From: Saccharopolyspora indica
GTDB lineage: Bacteria; Actinomycetota; Actinomycetes; Mycobacteriales; Pseudonocardiaceae
Assembly (NCBI RefSeq): GCF_027853965.1
Contig: NZ_JAQGLB010000005.1
Coordinates: 372,001 to 436,000, forward strand
Length of the DNA: 64,000 bases
Direction: 5' to 3'
Both the position numbers and the translations under genes were made by a program. Positions 16,638-24,854 of this stretch are shown piece after piece; position 1 is the first letter of the stretch; each line of letters opens with the position of its first letter. Under the pieces are notes generated by a model. It saw only the letters and a program-made list of their open reading frames with translations. It searched no databases and was not told where the DNA came from.

Positions 16638-17064
16638 CGGGGTTGGAGTGATGACGGAGCCGGTGGGGTGCGGGACTGGGTTCGGGTGCACTGCGGTGGG
16701 TGGTTGCGTGGTGCGCGGGGCGATTTTGCCTGAAACTGGCCACGTTCTCGACGCAGGGTGCGGCCAGGCAGGAACGCCAGTTTCAGGCAAAATCGCCGGA
16801 TGTCACCACCACACGAACAGTGGCGACAGAAGCCCAGACCCGGTCAGCACCACCCCTGGGAACCGGATGCCTGACCGTGCGGCGGAACCCGGGGTGGTGA
16901 CACGGGCAGTTTTGCCTGAAATTGCCTCCGGACCCCACCGCAGGCTCCGTCAAGAACGTGGGCAATTTCAGGCAAAACTGCCCCACCCACCAACGCAACC
17001 ACCCACCGCTTCGAACCCGGCCCCGGCCCCGCACTCCACCGGCTCCGTCACCACCCCAACCCCG
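16638..17064. repeat. Compound inverted repeat with four TTTTGCCTGAAA units
   Basis: Outer arms 16638-~16770 and ~16925-17064 are imperfect reverse complements over ~130 bases (for example GACGGAGCCGGTGG against CCACCGGCTCCGTC). Inside, GATTTTGCCTGAAACTGGC at about 16725 is mirrored at about 16781, and AGTTTTGCCTGAAATTGCC at about 16911 is mirrored at about 16962. GTCACCACC and GGTGGTGAC mirror each other near the centre. It has no open frame and no target duplication that I can find. Confidence 0.7.
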
Positions 17065-17104
17065 CCCGCCATCGCCACGGCGAGCGCCGTCGGCACCGGG
17101 GCGC

Positions 17105-18325
17105 TCAGGCGCTCTGGAGTTCTCGGCTCGGGCCGAACACCTCGAAGTGGATCCGGTCGGGGGCCAGGCCTCGGTCGATCAGCTGGTGGCGGACGTGGGC
17201 CATGAACGGCAGCGGGCCGCACAGGTAGGCCTCCGCGTCGGCGGGGAGTTCGACGTCGGTGAGGTCGATGCGGCCTGGGCGCAGGTGGGTGTCGGCGCGG
17301 CGGAGGCCGAGGTCTTCGTACCAGCGGTGCAGGGTGGCCGCCGGGAGCTCGGCGACGAGGGCCTTCAGCTCGGCGCGGTGGGCGTGGCGGGCCGGTGAGC
17401 GGTCCGCGTGCAGCACGAGCACTCGCCGGTGCGGCGAGGTGCGGCGGAGGTGGTGCAGGTAGCAGATGACCGGGGTGATGCCGATGCCCGCGGAGACGAG
17501 GACCAGCGGGGTCTCGCCGTCGGTCAGGACCAGTTCGCCGAAGGGTGCCGAGACCTGGAGCTCATCACCCTCGAAGACGTTGTCGTGCAAGAAGTTCGAG
17601 ACCTCGCCCGCGGGGACGAGCGCGTCGCCGGAGCGGACGGCCGGGACCGCTTTCACCGAGATGCCCACGGACTTCTCGTCGGGCACGTGCGTGACGCTGT
17701 ACTGCCGGATCTGGCGGGCTCCGTCGGGCAACCCGACCGCGACCGAGACGTACTGGCCGGGCCGGGCGGCCGGTAGTGCCGTGCCGTCGAGGGTTTCCAG
17801 CACGAAGCTCACCGTGTCGGGCGCTTCCTGCCTCCTCCGGCGGACCGCGAGGGTGCGCCACACCTCGCCCGGCACCACCCCGGCTCCGGCGTAGAGGCCG
17901 CGCTCGGTCTCGATGAGCGACTGCGCCATGTGCCAGTAGACCTCGTCCCACGCGGCCGCGACCTCCGGTGTCACGACCGCCTCGCCGAGGACTTCGGCGA
18001 TCGCCGCGAAGAGGTGCTCGTGGACGATCGGGTACTGCTCCGCGGTGATGCCCAGCGAGGCGTGCTTGTGCGCGATCCGGGTGAGCACCGTTCGCGGGTC
18101 CGGCCCGTGCTCGGCGACCAGGAGCGTGGCGTAGCCCGCGATCGCCGCGGCCAGCGCGCGCTGCTGGTCGCCCTGGGCCTGGTTGCCGCGGTTGAACAGG
18201 TCGCGCTCCAGCTCGGGGTGCGCGGCGAACAGGCGGCGGTAGAACACCGGGGTGATGTCGTCGATGGCCGCGCCGATCACGGGCAGGGTGGCGCGGACGA
18301 CCTCGGTCGATGCGGAGGAGAGCAT
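17105..18325 (-). CDS. hmp: Flavohaemoglobin (nitric oxide dioxygenase)
   Basis: Oxidises NO to nitrate using O2 and NAD(P)H. The 406-residue protein has a globin domain (1-~140) with B10 Tyr 29 (FYRRLF) and the proximal haem His 88 (HKHASLGI). An FAD domain follows with RQYSVTH. The NAD domain has SAGIGITPV and ends in CGPLPFM and FEVFGP. The ATG start follows GAAGG by about seven bases. Downstream of nsrR with only 26 bases between, it is the expected target of that repressor, so it should be made when NO destroys the NsrR cluster. Confidence 0.95.
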   Translation of the reverse strand: MLSSASTEVVRATLPVIGAAIDDITPVFYRRLFAAHPELERDLFNRGNQAQGDQQRALAAAIAGYATLLVAEHGPDPRTVLTRIAHKHASLGITAEQYPIVHEHLFAAIAEVLGEAVVTPEVAAAWDEVYWHMAQSLIETERGLYAGAGVVPGEVWRTLAVRRRRQEAPDTVSFVLETLDGTALPAARPGQYVSVAVGLPDGARQIRQYSVTHVPDEKSVGISVKAVPAVRSGDALVPAGEVSNFLHDNVFEGDELQVSAPFGELVLTDGETPLVLVSAGIGITPVICYLHHLRRTSPHRRVLVLHADRSPARHAHRAELKALVAELPAATLHRWYEDLGLRRADTHLRPGRIDLTDVELPADAEAYLCGPLPFMAHVRHQLIDRGLAPDRIHFEVFGPSRELQSA

Positions 18326-18351
18326 GCGATCGCCTTCGTGGGTGGGGCCCG

Positions 18352-18795
18352 TCAGCTCGGCGGGCCGGTGGTGAGCGAGAGCAGCAGGCGCCGGGTGGGC
18401 GCTGCGGTGACGTCGGCGATGGTCAGCGGTTCGAGCGCGGCGAAGAACGCCTCCTGGGCCTGGCGCAGCGCCGACCTGAGCCGGCAGCCGCCGCGCAGCG
18501 GGCACGGGTTGGCGCCATCGCACTCCACGACCTCTCCCGCACCTTCCAGCTCGCGGACGACGAACCCGACCGAGATCTCCTGCGCGCCCGCGGCCAGGCG
18601 AAGGCCGCCCGCGCGACCGCGCTGCGTCTCGACGAGCCCGAGCTTCTGCAGCGCGGTCACGACCTTCGCGGCGTGCGCGGGCCGGACGCGGAGCTGCTCG
18701 GCGAGCGCGCGAGTGGTCGACCGCTCGTGCTCGTCGAGCACGGCCAGCCGCATCACGATCCGGAGCGCGAGATCGGTGAACGCCGTGAGCTGCAC
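18352..18795 (-). CDS. nsrR: Rrf2-family NO sensor NsrR
   Basis: A 147-residue Rrf2 regulator with a winged helix (LAEQLRVRPAHAAKVVTALQ) and three cluster-binding cysteines, C92-x5-C98-x5-C104. This spacing matches the [4Fe-4S] NsrR of Streptomyces as I recall it; IscR spacing differs. It represses until NO damages the cluster. The GTG start at 18795 has no clear ribosome site and sits ~17 bases from the operator, so the message may be nearly leaderless. The neighbour hmp and the palindrome at 18812 both support the assignment. Confidence 0.92.
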   Translation of the reverse strand: MQLTAFTDLALRIVMRLAVLDEHERSTTRALAEQLRVRPAHAAKVVTALQKLGLVETQRGRAGGLRLAAGAQEISVGFVVRELEGAGEVVECDGANPCPLRGGCRLRSALRQAQEAFFAALEPLTIADVTAAPTRRLLLSLTTGPPS

Positions 18796-18811
18796 ACCCG
18801 CACGCTAATAT

Positions 18812-18834
18812 ATTCCGCATCTCAGATGCGAATT
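18812..18834. promoter_or_regulatory. NsrR operator
   Basis: An 11-1-11 dyad centred on 18823 with 9 of 11 positions symmetrical (GCATCT-C-AGATGC core). Its position 17 bases before the nsrR start and its 11-1-11 form fit NsrR sites described in Streptomyces; autoregulation of nsrR-hmp is inferred. Confidence 0.7.
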
Positions 18835-18892
18835 ATCGGAGAAGGCGGTGCTGCGAGTCACAGAGGCGAACAGAGCAGTCCGTGTGCTGCCC

Positions 18893-18994
18893 CCTGCGCA
18901 ACGGCACCTCGGGGGAACGTGACGCAGATCAGCCACAAGAAACCTCGAAAACCGGCCAAACGCAACCACCACTGTGAATCGCGGAGAGGCGGAA
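18893..18994 (+). repeat. Dispersed repeat, copy 2
   Basis: Same element as at 29649 but on the plus strand: GGGGAACGTGACGCAGATCA, then AGCCACAAGAAAC, CGCAACCACCACTGTGAATC and GCGGAGAGGCGGAAC. A GTG at 18919 behind the GGGGAA opens a frame (TQISHKKPRK...) that runs on antisense into the response regulator gene, so it is probably not a finished gene. The 275-base gap between nsrR and that gene holds nothing else recognised. Confidence 0.75.
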
Positions 18995-19070
18995 CAGCGG
19001 GCTCCGCCACCCGAACGGCCGCGAGTCCCTCCCAGGCAGGTGCCCGGAGGGACTCGCGGACCCCCAGCTC

Positions 19071-19721
19071 TCAGCCCGCGACGAGCATCCGCTCGTCGTC
19101 GAGCAGTCCGTGGCGCATCGCGAACGATGCCGCTTCGAGCCGGGAGTGCACCCCGAGCTTGGTCAGCACCGACTGCACGTGCGTGCGCACCGTGGTCGGC
19201 GCCACCCCCAGCTGCTTGGCCATCGCCGCCGTGTGCGCGCCGTCGACCAGCATGCGCAGGCACTGCCGCTCCCGGGCGGTCAGGTGCGAGGCCAGCCTGC
19301 GGGCATCGGTGGTGCCTGCCAGCCGCGGCGCGCGGGAGGCCGCCAGTTCCACGACCACCTCGCCGTCCAGCACGCCGCGGATCGCCCCGGCCAGCACCGC
19401 CAGCCCGCACATCTTGTTCACGTAACCGGCCGCGCCCTTGCCCAGCGCCGCGCGCATGCCCTGCACGTCGCCGTCGGCGGTGAGCACCAGGACGCGGGTG
19501 TGACCGCCCGCGCTGAGCAGCTCGCCGATCACGTCCAGGCCGTCGCCGTCGGCGAAGAACCGGTCCAGCAGGCACAGGTCCGGCCGCTGGGCGCGGACCG
19601 CGGCGACCACCGCCCCGACGTTGTCCGCGGTGCCCACGATGCGGTGGCCGTGCCGCGGCAGGGTCGCCACCAGGGCGTCGATGAAGATCACGTGGTCGTC
19701 GCCGAGCACCAGGTTCGCCAT
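19071..19721 (-). CDS. LuxR/NarL-type response regulator
   Basis: A 216-residue two-component regulator. The receiver domain (1-~120) has the acidic pair at D8/D9, phosphoacceptor D53 in LCLLDRF and Lys in YVNKMCG. A LuxR helix-turn-helix follows (~150-210, LTARERQCLRMLVDG...TTVRTHVQSVLTKLGVHS in two parts). It starts six bases after the stop of the histidine kinase and is surely cotranscribed with it. At the head of a polysaccharide locus it is a candidate local regulator, but its targets are unknown. Confidence 0.92.
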   Translation of the reverse strand: MANLVLGDDHVIFIDALVATLPRHGHRIVGTADNVGAVVAAVRAQRPDLCLLDRFFADGDGLDVIGELLSAGGHTRVLVLTADGDVQGMRAALGKGAAGYVNKMCGLAVLAGAIRGVLDGEVVVELAASRAPRLAGTTDARRLASHLTARERQCLRMLVDGAHTAAMAKQLGVAPTTVRTHVQSVLTKLGVHSRLEAASFAMRHGLLDDERMLVAG

Positions 19722-19727
19722 CGGAGC

Positions 19728-20363
19728 TCACCTCTCCAGGTGCGCTGGGAACACCAGCCGCGCGCAGGTTCCGCGGCCGGGTGCCGGGTCGACGCTCAGT
19801 TCGGCGCCGCAGCGCCGCGCCAGCGCCAGCACGATGCCCAGCCCGAGCGAGGCCGAGCCGCGCGGCCCGTTGCCGAAGCCCGGTCCGTCGTCGGTGATCT
19901 CGACGCGCACCTCCCCCACGACCTCGCGCACGGCCACCACCACCCGGCCGCCGCGCCCCGCCGCGCGCACCGCGTTGTCCAGCAGGTTGGACACCATCCG
20001 CCACAGCAGCGTCTGGTCGGTCCGGATGGTGAGCTCCGGCCCCTCCAGCAGCACCACGTCGGCCGGTCCGCGCAGCGCGGTGACCGCGACGAGCTGGGCG
20101 AGCAGCTCGCGCAGCGCGAAGGCCTCCTCGCCGGGCTCGCGCAGGTCGACCAGCTGCACCAGCCGGTCCAGCTCCAGTTCCATCAGCCGCAGCCGGTGCA
20201 GCGCGTCGCCGGGAAGCCCCGGGTCGGCGCGCAAGCCGTCCGCGAGGTAGGACAGCGTCGCCAGCCCGTGCCCGAGGTCGTGCAGCAGGCTGCGCAACTC
20301 CGCGCCACCTCGCGAACTGCGCGGCCCGGGAAGCTCCCGGACCGTTCCGGTAATCGTCTGCAC
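19728..20363 (-). CDS. Soluble histidine kinase (HisKA_3/HATPase type)
   Basis: A 211-residue kinase without membrane segments or an input domain. The phosphoacceptor region is LLHDLGHGLATL with His 28; the ATP-binding domain has N-box NLLDNAVRAAG and G-boxes DDGPGFGNG and SLGLGI. GTG 20363 is chosen for the GAGGAG upstream; 13 more codons are open. It must sense through a partner protein or an internal signal. It forms a pair with the response regulator immediately downstream. Confidence 0.85.
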   Translation of the reverse strand: MQTITGTVRELPGPRSSRGGAELRSLLHDLGHGLATLSYLADGLRADPGLPGDALHRLRLMELELDRLVQLVDLREPGEEAFALRELLAQLVAVTALRGPADVVLLEGPELTIRTDQTLLWRMVSNLLDNAVRAAGRGGRVVVAVREVVGEVRVEITDDGPGFGNGPRGSASLGLGIVLALARRCGAELSVDPAPGRGTCARLVFPAHLER

Positions 20364-20529
20364 AGCGACTCCTCTCCCCCAGCAGTCTGTGCTACCCGGC
20401 ACATCGGCTACTGCAGTCGCGGTGTTGCAGCTGCTGCAGAACGGGGAGTGCGACTACTCCACGTGCGGAAGGACATCGGTCTTCCAGGCCGTGCCGGGTG
20501 TGGCTCGCGTCGCGAGTCGCTACGGTGCG

Positions 20530-21630
20530 TCACTCCGCCCGATACGCCTCGGCCAGGGCGGTTGCCAACGCCCCGATCTCGTGACGTCCGTCCAGCCGGG
20601 CGCGCGCGGTCGCCGCCAGGCGGGCGGCCCGGCCGGGGTTGTCGATCAGGTGGGCCACCGCGGTGGCCAGCAGGTCGGGCCGCTGCGGTGGCACGAGGAG
20701 CCCGGTCTCGCCGGGCGCCACGACGTCGCCGACGGCGTTGACGGCGGTGGCCACCACCGGAACCCCGCACACCATGGCCTCGACGATCGCCAGCGGCAGC
20801 CCTTCGTAGCGGCTGGGCAGGGCGAACACGTCGAACGCGGGCAGCAGCCGCGCCACGTCGTCGCGCTCGCCGGTGAGCACCAGGCGGACACCCGCCGCCG
20901 CGGCCTGCGCCCGGATCCGCGCGGCCTCCTCGCCGCCGCCGATCCACACTCCCACCACGCCCGGGCGGCGCAGGGCGGCCAGCGCGGCGACGAAGTGCTC
21001 CGGAGCTTTCTGGTAGGTCAGGCGGCCGACCGCGCCGACCACGACGTCGCCGGGAGCGAGGCCGAGCAACCGGCGAGCGTGCTGTCTGCTCGCCGCCGTG
21101 CGGGGCGGTGCGGAGTGGTCGACGGCCACGCCGATCGTGCGGATCCGCTCCGGCCGCAGCAGGCCGCGCTGCAGCGCCTCGACGGCGACACCCGTTCCGA
21201 CGCACAGCCCGAGGTCGGTGATGCGGCCGAGGCCGCGTTCGACCTCGATGTAGGTGCGGCGCCGGTGGACCGGCTGGAAGCGGTGGAAGCCGAAGCCGTG
21301 GAAGGTGTGCACCACCCTGTCGACCCCTGCCCGCCGGGCCGCGACCCGGCCCACCGCGCCCGCTTTGGAGCAGTGCGTGTGCACCACGTCGAAGTCCCGC
21401 AGCAGGGCGGTCAACCGGTGCAGGGCGAGCAGGTCGTGGGCCGGGGCGATGGGCGCGCGCAGCGCGGGCTCGACGTGCGTCGGCACCTCGGCGGCGGGCA
21501 GCAGGCGGCCGGAACCGGCGATCACCGTCACCTGGAACTCGTCGGGGTCCAGCGCCTCCGCCCCGCGCAGCGCCATCGTTCCGGCGCCGCCCTCCAGCCG
21601 GGTGATGACGGTGGCGACCCGCAGGCTCAC
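20530..21630 (-). CDS. Glycosyltransferase family 4 (WcaL/EpsF-like)
   Basis: A 366-residue retaining GT-B glycosyltransferase that adds a sugar to a lipid-linked glycan at the inner membrane face. The N-terminal half has VATVITRLEGGAG and DVVHTHCSKAG; the C-terminal donor domain has VGAVGRLTYQKAPE and the EX7E motif in SRYEGLPLAIVEAM. GTG 21630 overlaps the stop of the preceding response regulator by four bases (GTGA), showing translational coupling and fixing the start. Donor and acceptor are unknown. Confidence 0.9.
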   Translation of the reverse strand: MSLRVATVITRLEGGAGTMALRGAEALDPDEFQVTVIAGSGRLLPAAEVPTHVEPALRAPIAPAHDLLALHRLTALLRDFDVVHTHCSKAGAVGRVAARRAGVDRVVHTFHGFGFHRFQPVHRRRTYIEVERGLGRITDLGLCVGTGVAVEALQRGLLRPERIRTIGVAVDHSAPPRTAASRQHARRLLGLAPGDVVVGAVGRLTYQKAPEHFVAALAALRRPGVVGVWIGGGEEAARIRAQAAAAGVRLVLTGERDDVARLLPAFDVFALPSRYEGLPLAIVEAMVCGVPVVATAVNAVGDVVAPGETGLLVPPQRPDLLATAVAHLIDNPGRAARLAATARARLDGRHEIGALATALAEAYRAE

Positions 21631-22304
21631 CTGGCGGGATCCGGTTCGTCGGCGGTCAGCCCCGCCGCGCGGGCGACGCTGACCGCTTCGAGCTGGCTGT
21701 GCACCTGGAGCTTGGCCAGGATGCTGCGGGTGTGCGTGCGCACGGTCTCGGCCGAGATCAGCAGTTCCGCGGCGATCTGCGCGCCGCGCTTGCCGTTGAC
21801 CATGCCGGTCAGCACGTCCCGCTCGCGGTCGCTGAGCACGTCCAGCGGGCCGTCGCGCTGACCGGCGCGCACGGCGTCCTCCCGCAGCTCGCGCAGCACC
21901 GGGCCGAGCAGGTCCGGCGGGTACCAGCTGCGCCCGCGGCACACGCCGAGCAGCACCTCGGTGAGCTCGTCGAGGCTCCGCTCCTTGGGCACCCAGGCGG
22001 CGGCGCCCGCACGGGCCGCCGCGACGGCCTGGTCGGGCTCGCGGGCGCCGGTCAGCACGACGATCGCCGTGCCGGGCCGGATCCGCTGCACCTGGGTCAC
22101 CAGGCGCCCGGTGCCGGAGCCCGCCGGTTCCACGTCCAGCGTCAGGACGTCGGGCCGGGCCTGTCTGACCACATCGGACAGTCGCGGATCGCTGGTGGCG
22201 CAATGCCCCACGACCCACAGCTCGCTGCGCTCGGCCAGCTTGGCACCGAGCGCCTCGGCGAGCATCACGTGGTCGTCCACCATGAGCAGTCGCAGCACGT
22301 TCAC
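21627..22304 (-). CDS. Second LuxR-type response regulator
   Basis: A 225-residue regulator with acidic pair D10/D11, phosphoacceptor D57 (LTLDVEP), Lys in WVPKERS and a C-terminal LuxR helix-turn-helix (LSDRERDVLTGMVNGKRG, then AETVRTHTRSILAKL). Its stop overlaps the GT4 start, so a regulator is embedded between polysaccharide genes. No kinase is adjacent other than the one at 19728, which may serve both regulators. The start GTG 22304 is the best guess; an in-frame start 16 codons upstream is possible. Confidence 0.9.
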   Translation of the reverse strand: MNVLRLLMVDDHVMLAEALGAKLAERSELWVVGHCATSDPRLSDVVRQARPDVLTLDVEPAGSGTGRLVTQVQRIRPGTAIVVLTGAREPDQAVAAARAGAAAWVPKERSLDELTEVLLGVCRGRSWYPPDLLGPVLRELREDAVRAGQRDGPLDVLSDRERDVLTGMVNGKRGAQIAAELLISAETVRTHTRSILAKLQVHSQLEAVSVARAAGLTADEPDPAR

Positions 22305-22371
22305 CGCCCCAGCATCACCGAACCGCGGCCGCGAGTCCTCGTCCCGGCGCACGAGAACGCCTGTTCGCCGG

Positions 22372-23640
22372 TCACGAGGGAGCGCGGGCCGGGCTGCGCC
22401 AGCGGCCGGAGGACTTCGTCAGCCATGCGCCGGGAATCGCGTACAGCGCGATCGCCGCGTCCAGCACCCGCAGCGGCAGGAACAGCAGGCCGACCAGCAG
22501 GTAGCGCGGTTGGCGGTGCAGCAGCGCGACGACGCAGGTCAGCAGCAGATCCGGTACCAGCACGCCGAAGAGCAGCGCGGAGGGCGCGGCGAACCCGCTG
22601 ACGAACTGGTGCGCTTCGCCGAACACCGGCACCTGGAGCAGTCCCGGCAGCAACTCCGGAAGCAGGAGCACCAGGACCACCACCGGCAGCACCACCAGGA
22701 GCACGCTGCTGGTCAGCATCTCCAGCAGCAGCAACGCGAGCATGGCGGTGAACAGGTTGGCCCGCGGCGGGTGCAACCGCACCGTCTGCCACAGCCCCAG
22801 CGCCCAGCGCTTGCACTGCTTCACGTAGTCCTTGAGGCAGCCGGGATCCTGGGTGGCGGCCACCGCCGACGGCGTGAAACCGACCTTGCCGAGCCGCTTC
22901 TGGTACACCTCGAAGGTCATGTTGAAGTCCTCGATGACCAGTCCCGGCGGGTTCACCTCGATGCGCGGCAGCACCTCGGTGCGGTACATGCTGGCGAAGC
23001 CGGGCACGATGTGGGTGGCGTTGGTGCGCCGCCAGGTCTGGCCGAACTTCAGCAGGTACTGCGTCATGGTGTAGATCCGCTGCCGGTGCAGGGCGACGAG
23101 CTTGCCGATCGGGCCGAGCCCGCGCCCGCGCCAGTTCGTCTCGACGCACCCGGCCACGGCGACCACCTCGGGATCGTCGAACAGCGGCAGCGCGGCGGTG
23201 AAGTAGCCGGGCTGCACGTGGGTGTCGGCGTCCAGCAGCATCACCACCGGGAAGCGCGCGACCAGGTCGAACCGGCGGATCGCCTCCTTGAGCGCACCGG
23301 CCTTGCCGACGTTGCGCGCGGTGCTGATCACCTGCACGCCGCACTCGCGGGCCAGTTCCACGGTGCGGTCGGTGGAACCGTCGGAGACCACGTGCACGTT
23401 CTCCGGCGGCACGAGCGCGGTGATCGCCGCCAGGCTGTCGGCGATGACCGCTTCCTCGTCGTGCGCGGGGATCAGCACCGCGACGTCGTCGACGCCGAGC
23501 TCGCGGTCGAACCGGTCCCGGTCCACCACGGCGCTGCGGCGGGTGCGCCACCCGTCGAGCAGCCGCAGCAGGCCGATCATCCCCCACAGCGCGAAGTTGG
23601 CGCCGAAGACCGCGATTGCCAGCAACCACCACGGAACCAT
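22372..23640 (-). CDS. Processive family 2 glycosyltransferase (PgaC/BcsA/NodC-like)
   Basis: An inner-membrane polysaccharide synthase of 422 residues. It has an N-terminal membrane helix, a GT-A domain with AVLIPAHDEE, the DAD motif in LLDADTHV, the acceptor/base region VIEDFNMTFE and QxxRW (QCKRW, about 272-276), then four or so C-terminal membrane helices. These are the signatures of enzymes that polymerise and extrude a beta-linked homopolymer such as poly-GlcNAc, chitin or hyaluronan; the sugar cannot be read from sequence. No PilZ domain is attached. The ATG start at 23640 is used over GTG 23649. It follows the GH18 gene by 18 bases. Confidence 0.9.
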   Translation of the reverse strand: MVPWWLLAIAVFGANFALWGMIGLLRLLDGWRTRRSAVVDRDRFDRELGVDDVAVLIPAHDEEAVIADSLAAITALVPPENVHVVSDGSTDRTVELARECGVQVISTARNVGKAGALKEAIRRFDLVARFPVVMLLDADTHVQPGYFTAALPLFDDPEVVAVAGCVETNWRGRGLGPIGKLVALHRQRIYTMTQYLLKFGQTWRRTNATHIVPGFASMYRTEVLPRIEVNPPGLVIEDFNMTFEVYQKRLGKVGFTPSAVAATQDPGCLKDYVKQCKRWALGLWQTVRLHPPRANLFTAMLALLLLEMLTSSVLLVVLPVVVLVLLLPELLPGLLQVPVFGEAHQFVSGFAAPSALLFGVLVPDLLLTCVVALLHRQPRYLLVGLLFLPLRVLDAAIALYAIPGAWLTKSSGRWRSPARAPS

Positions 23641-23658
23641 CCCACCCACCCCCGCCGG

Positions 23659-24843
23659 TCACTTCTCCGCCGGCAGGCTGCGCGCGAGCTCGTGCCAGGT
23701 GTCGGTGTCCTCGTAGCCGAACATCCACAGGTAGACGCCGCCGATGCCCGCGCCGCGCGCCGCCTCGAACTTCGCCTTGGAACTGGCCGCGTTCTCGAAC
23801 CACACCTCGTGCGCGCGGCCCTGCTCGTCGGTGTAGCGGAACCACGGCGACTGGGTCCGGGTGTCGTACTGCGGCTGCGCGCCGTGCTCGGTGGCCAGCT
23901 GGAACGCCTTGAGCCACGTCACTCCGGTGCCCTCGCCGCCCGCCACCCAGTCGTAGCCGTAGAGCGGCACGCCCAGCACGATCCGCTCCGGCGGGATCTG
24001 GGTCTTGGCGTAGTCGAGCACCGACCGGATCCAGTCGATCGGCGCGACCGCTCCGGGCGGCGAGGTGTTCCAGTGGAAGTCGTAGCCCATCAGCCGGACC
24101 TGGTCGGCGGCCCGGCCGATCGCCGCGTAGTCCTGGGCCACGTTGCGCTCGTCGTACCCGGCGTCGGTGTCCTTGGCGAACACGGCCACCGACAACGTCC
24201 TGCCCGCCGCGTCCAGCGCCGCGCCGAGCTCGGTGACGAAGTCGCTGAACACCTGCCGGTCGCCGGCGCGCAGGTTCTCGTAGTCGATGTCGATGCCCGC
24301 GTAGTTCTCCCGCTCGACCAGCTCCGCGATCTCGGCGACGTGCCGGTGGCGCCGCACCGGATCGTGCAGCACCGCTGCCACCGGTTCGTAGGCCCACTTG
24401 CCGTCGGTGATGTTGGCCAGCGACGGCACGATCGGGATCCCCGCCGCGCGCAGCTCCGCGATCCGGCCGCCGACCTCCGCGGTCTGCTCCGGCGGGTACT
24501 GCTCCAGCACGCCGCCGTCGGCGTCCAGGCCGTAGATCCACGGCGAGACCTCGTTGACCGAATCCCGGTGCTTGACCACCATCTCGGTGCCGTTGCCCAG
24601 GTTCCAGAACGGCAGCGAGGCGACCACCACCGGGCTCTGCGCCACCGGGCCGCCGCCGCGGGGCACCACCAGGAAGGCCACCACCAGGATCGACACCGCG
24701 ATCAGCGCGAGCAGCCAGATCGACCCGCCGAGCCTGCTGAAGGTGCGCACCCGGTGCGCCGCGCCGGGCCCGGTGGGCAGCACCTCGAACCGCTCGCGCC
24801 GATCCCGGTGCTCGCGCACCGCTTCGACGAACCGGCGTCGCAT
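23659..24843 (-). CDS. Membrane-anchored GH18 glycoside hydrolase (chitinase-like)
   Basis: A 394-residue protein with a basic cytoplasmic N-terminus, one membrane helix at ~41-60 and an extracellular GH18 barrel. The active-site strand reads GIDIDYEN (DxDxE, Glu about 187), keeping the acid catalyst. Other barrel landmarks are LMGYDFHW and GVPLYGYDW. GH18 enzymes cut beta-1,4-GlcNAc polymers, and relatives (YaaH type) cut cortex or wall glycans. Next to a processive GT2 it may trim or release the polymer as it leaves the cell. ATG 24843 has GGAGG five bases upstream and starts eleven bases after the epimerase stop. Confidence 0.88.
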   Translation of the reverse strand: MRRRFVEAVREHRDRRERFEVLPTGPGAAHRVRTFSRLGGSIWLLALIAVSILVVAFLVVPRGGGPVAQSPVVVASLPFWNLGNGTEMVVKHRDSVNEVSPWIYGLDADGGVLEQYPPEQTAEVGGRIAELRAAGIPIVPSLANITDGKWAYEPVAAVLHDPVRRHRHVAEIAELVERENYAGIDIDYENLRAGDRQVFSDFVTELGAALDAAGRTLSVAVFAKDTDAGYDERNVAQDYAAIGRAADQVRLMGYDFHWNTSPPGAVAPIDWIRSVLDYAKTQIPPERIVLGVPLYGYDWVAGGEGTGVTWLKAFQLATEHGAQPQYDTRTQSPWFRYTDEQGRAHEVWFENAASSKAKFEAARGAGIGGVYLWMFGYEDTDTWHELARSLPAEK

Positions 24844-24854
24844 GTCGCCTCCGC

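Larger units (their letters stand above)
16438..17104. other. 667-base non-coding region rich in repeats
   Basis: No credible gene. It contains one copy of the dispersed repeat (16478-16550) and the compound inverted repeat (16638-17064), both described separately. Open frames here are by-products of high GC and differ between the symmetrical halves. Confidence 0.7.

Noticed and set aside
16638-17205. Several 60-185-codon frames in the compound inverted repeat
   Set aside because: The translations follow the inverted repeat and differ between its halves; no conserved frame is seen.
18919-19425. Plus-strand frame starting in dispersed repeat copy 2
   Set aside because: After ~30 codons it runs antisense through the response regulator and has no stop or motif that would suggest a real protein.
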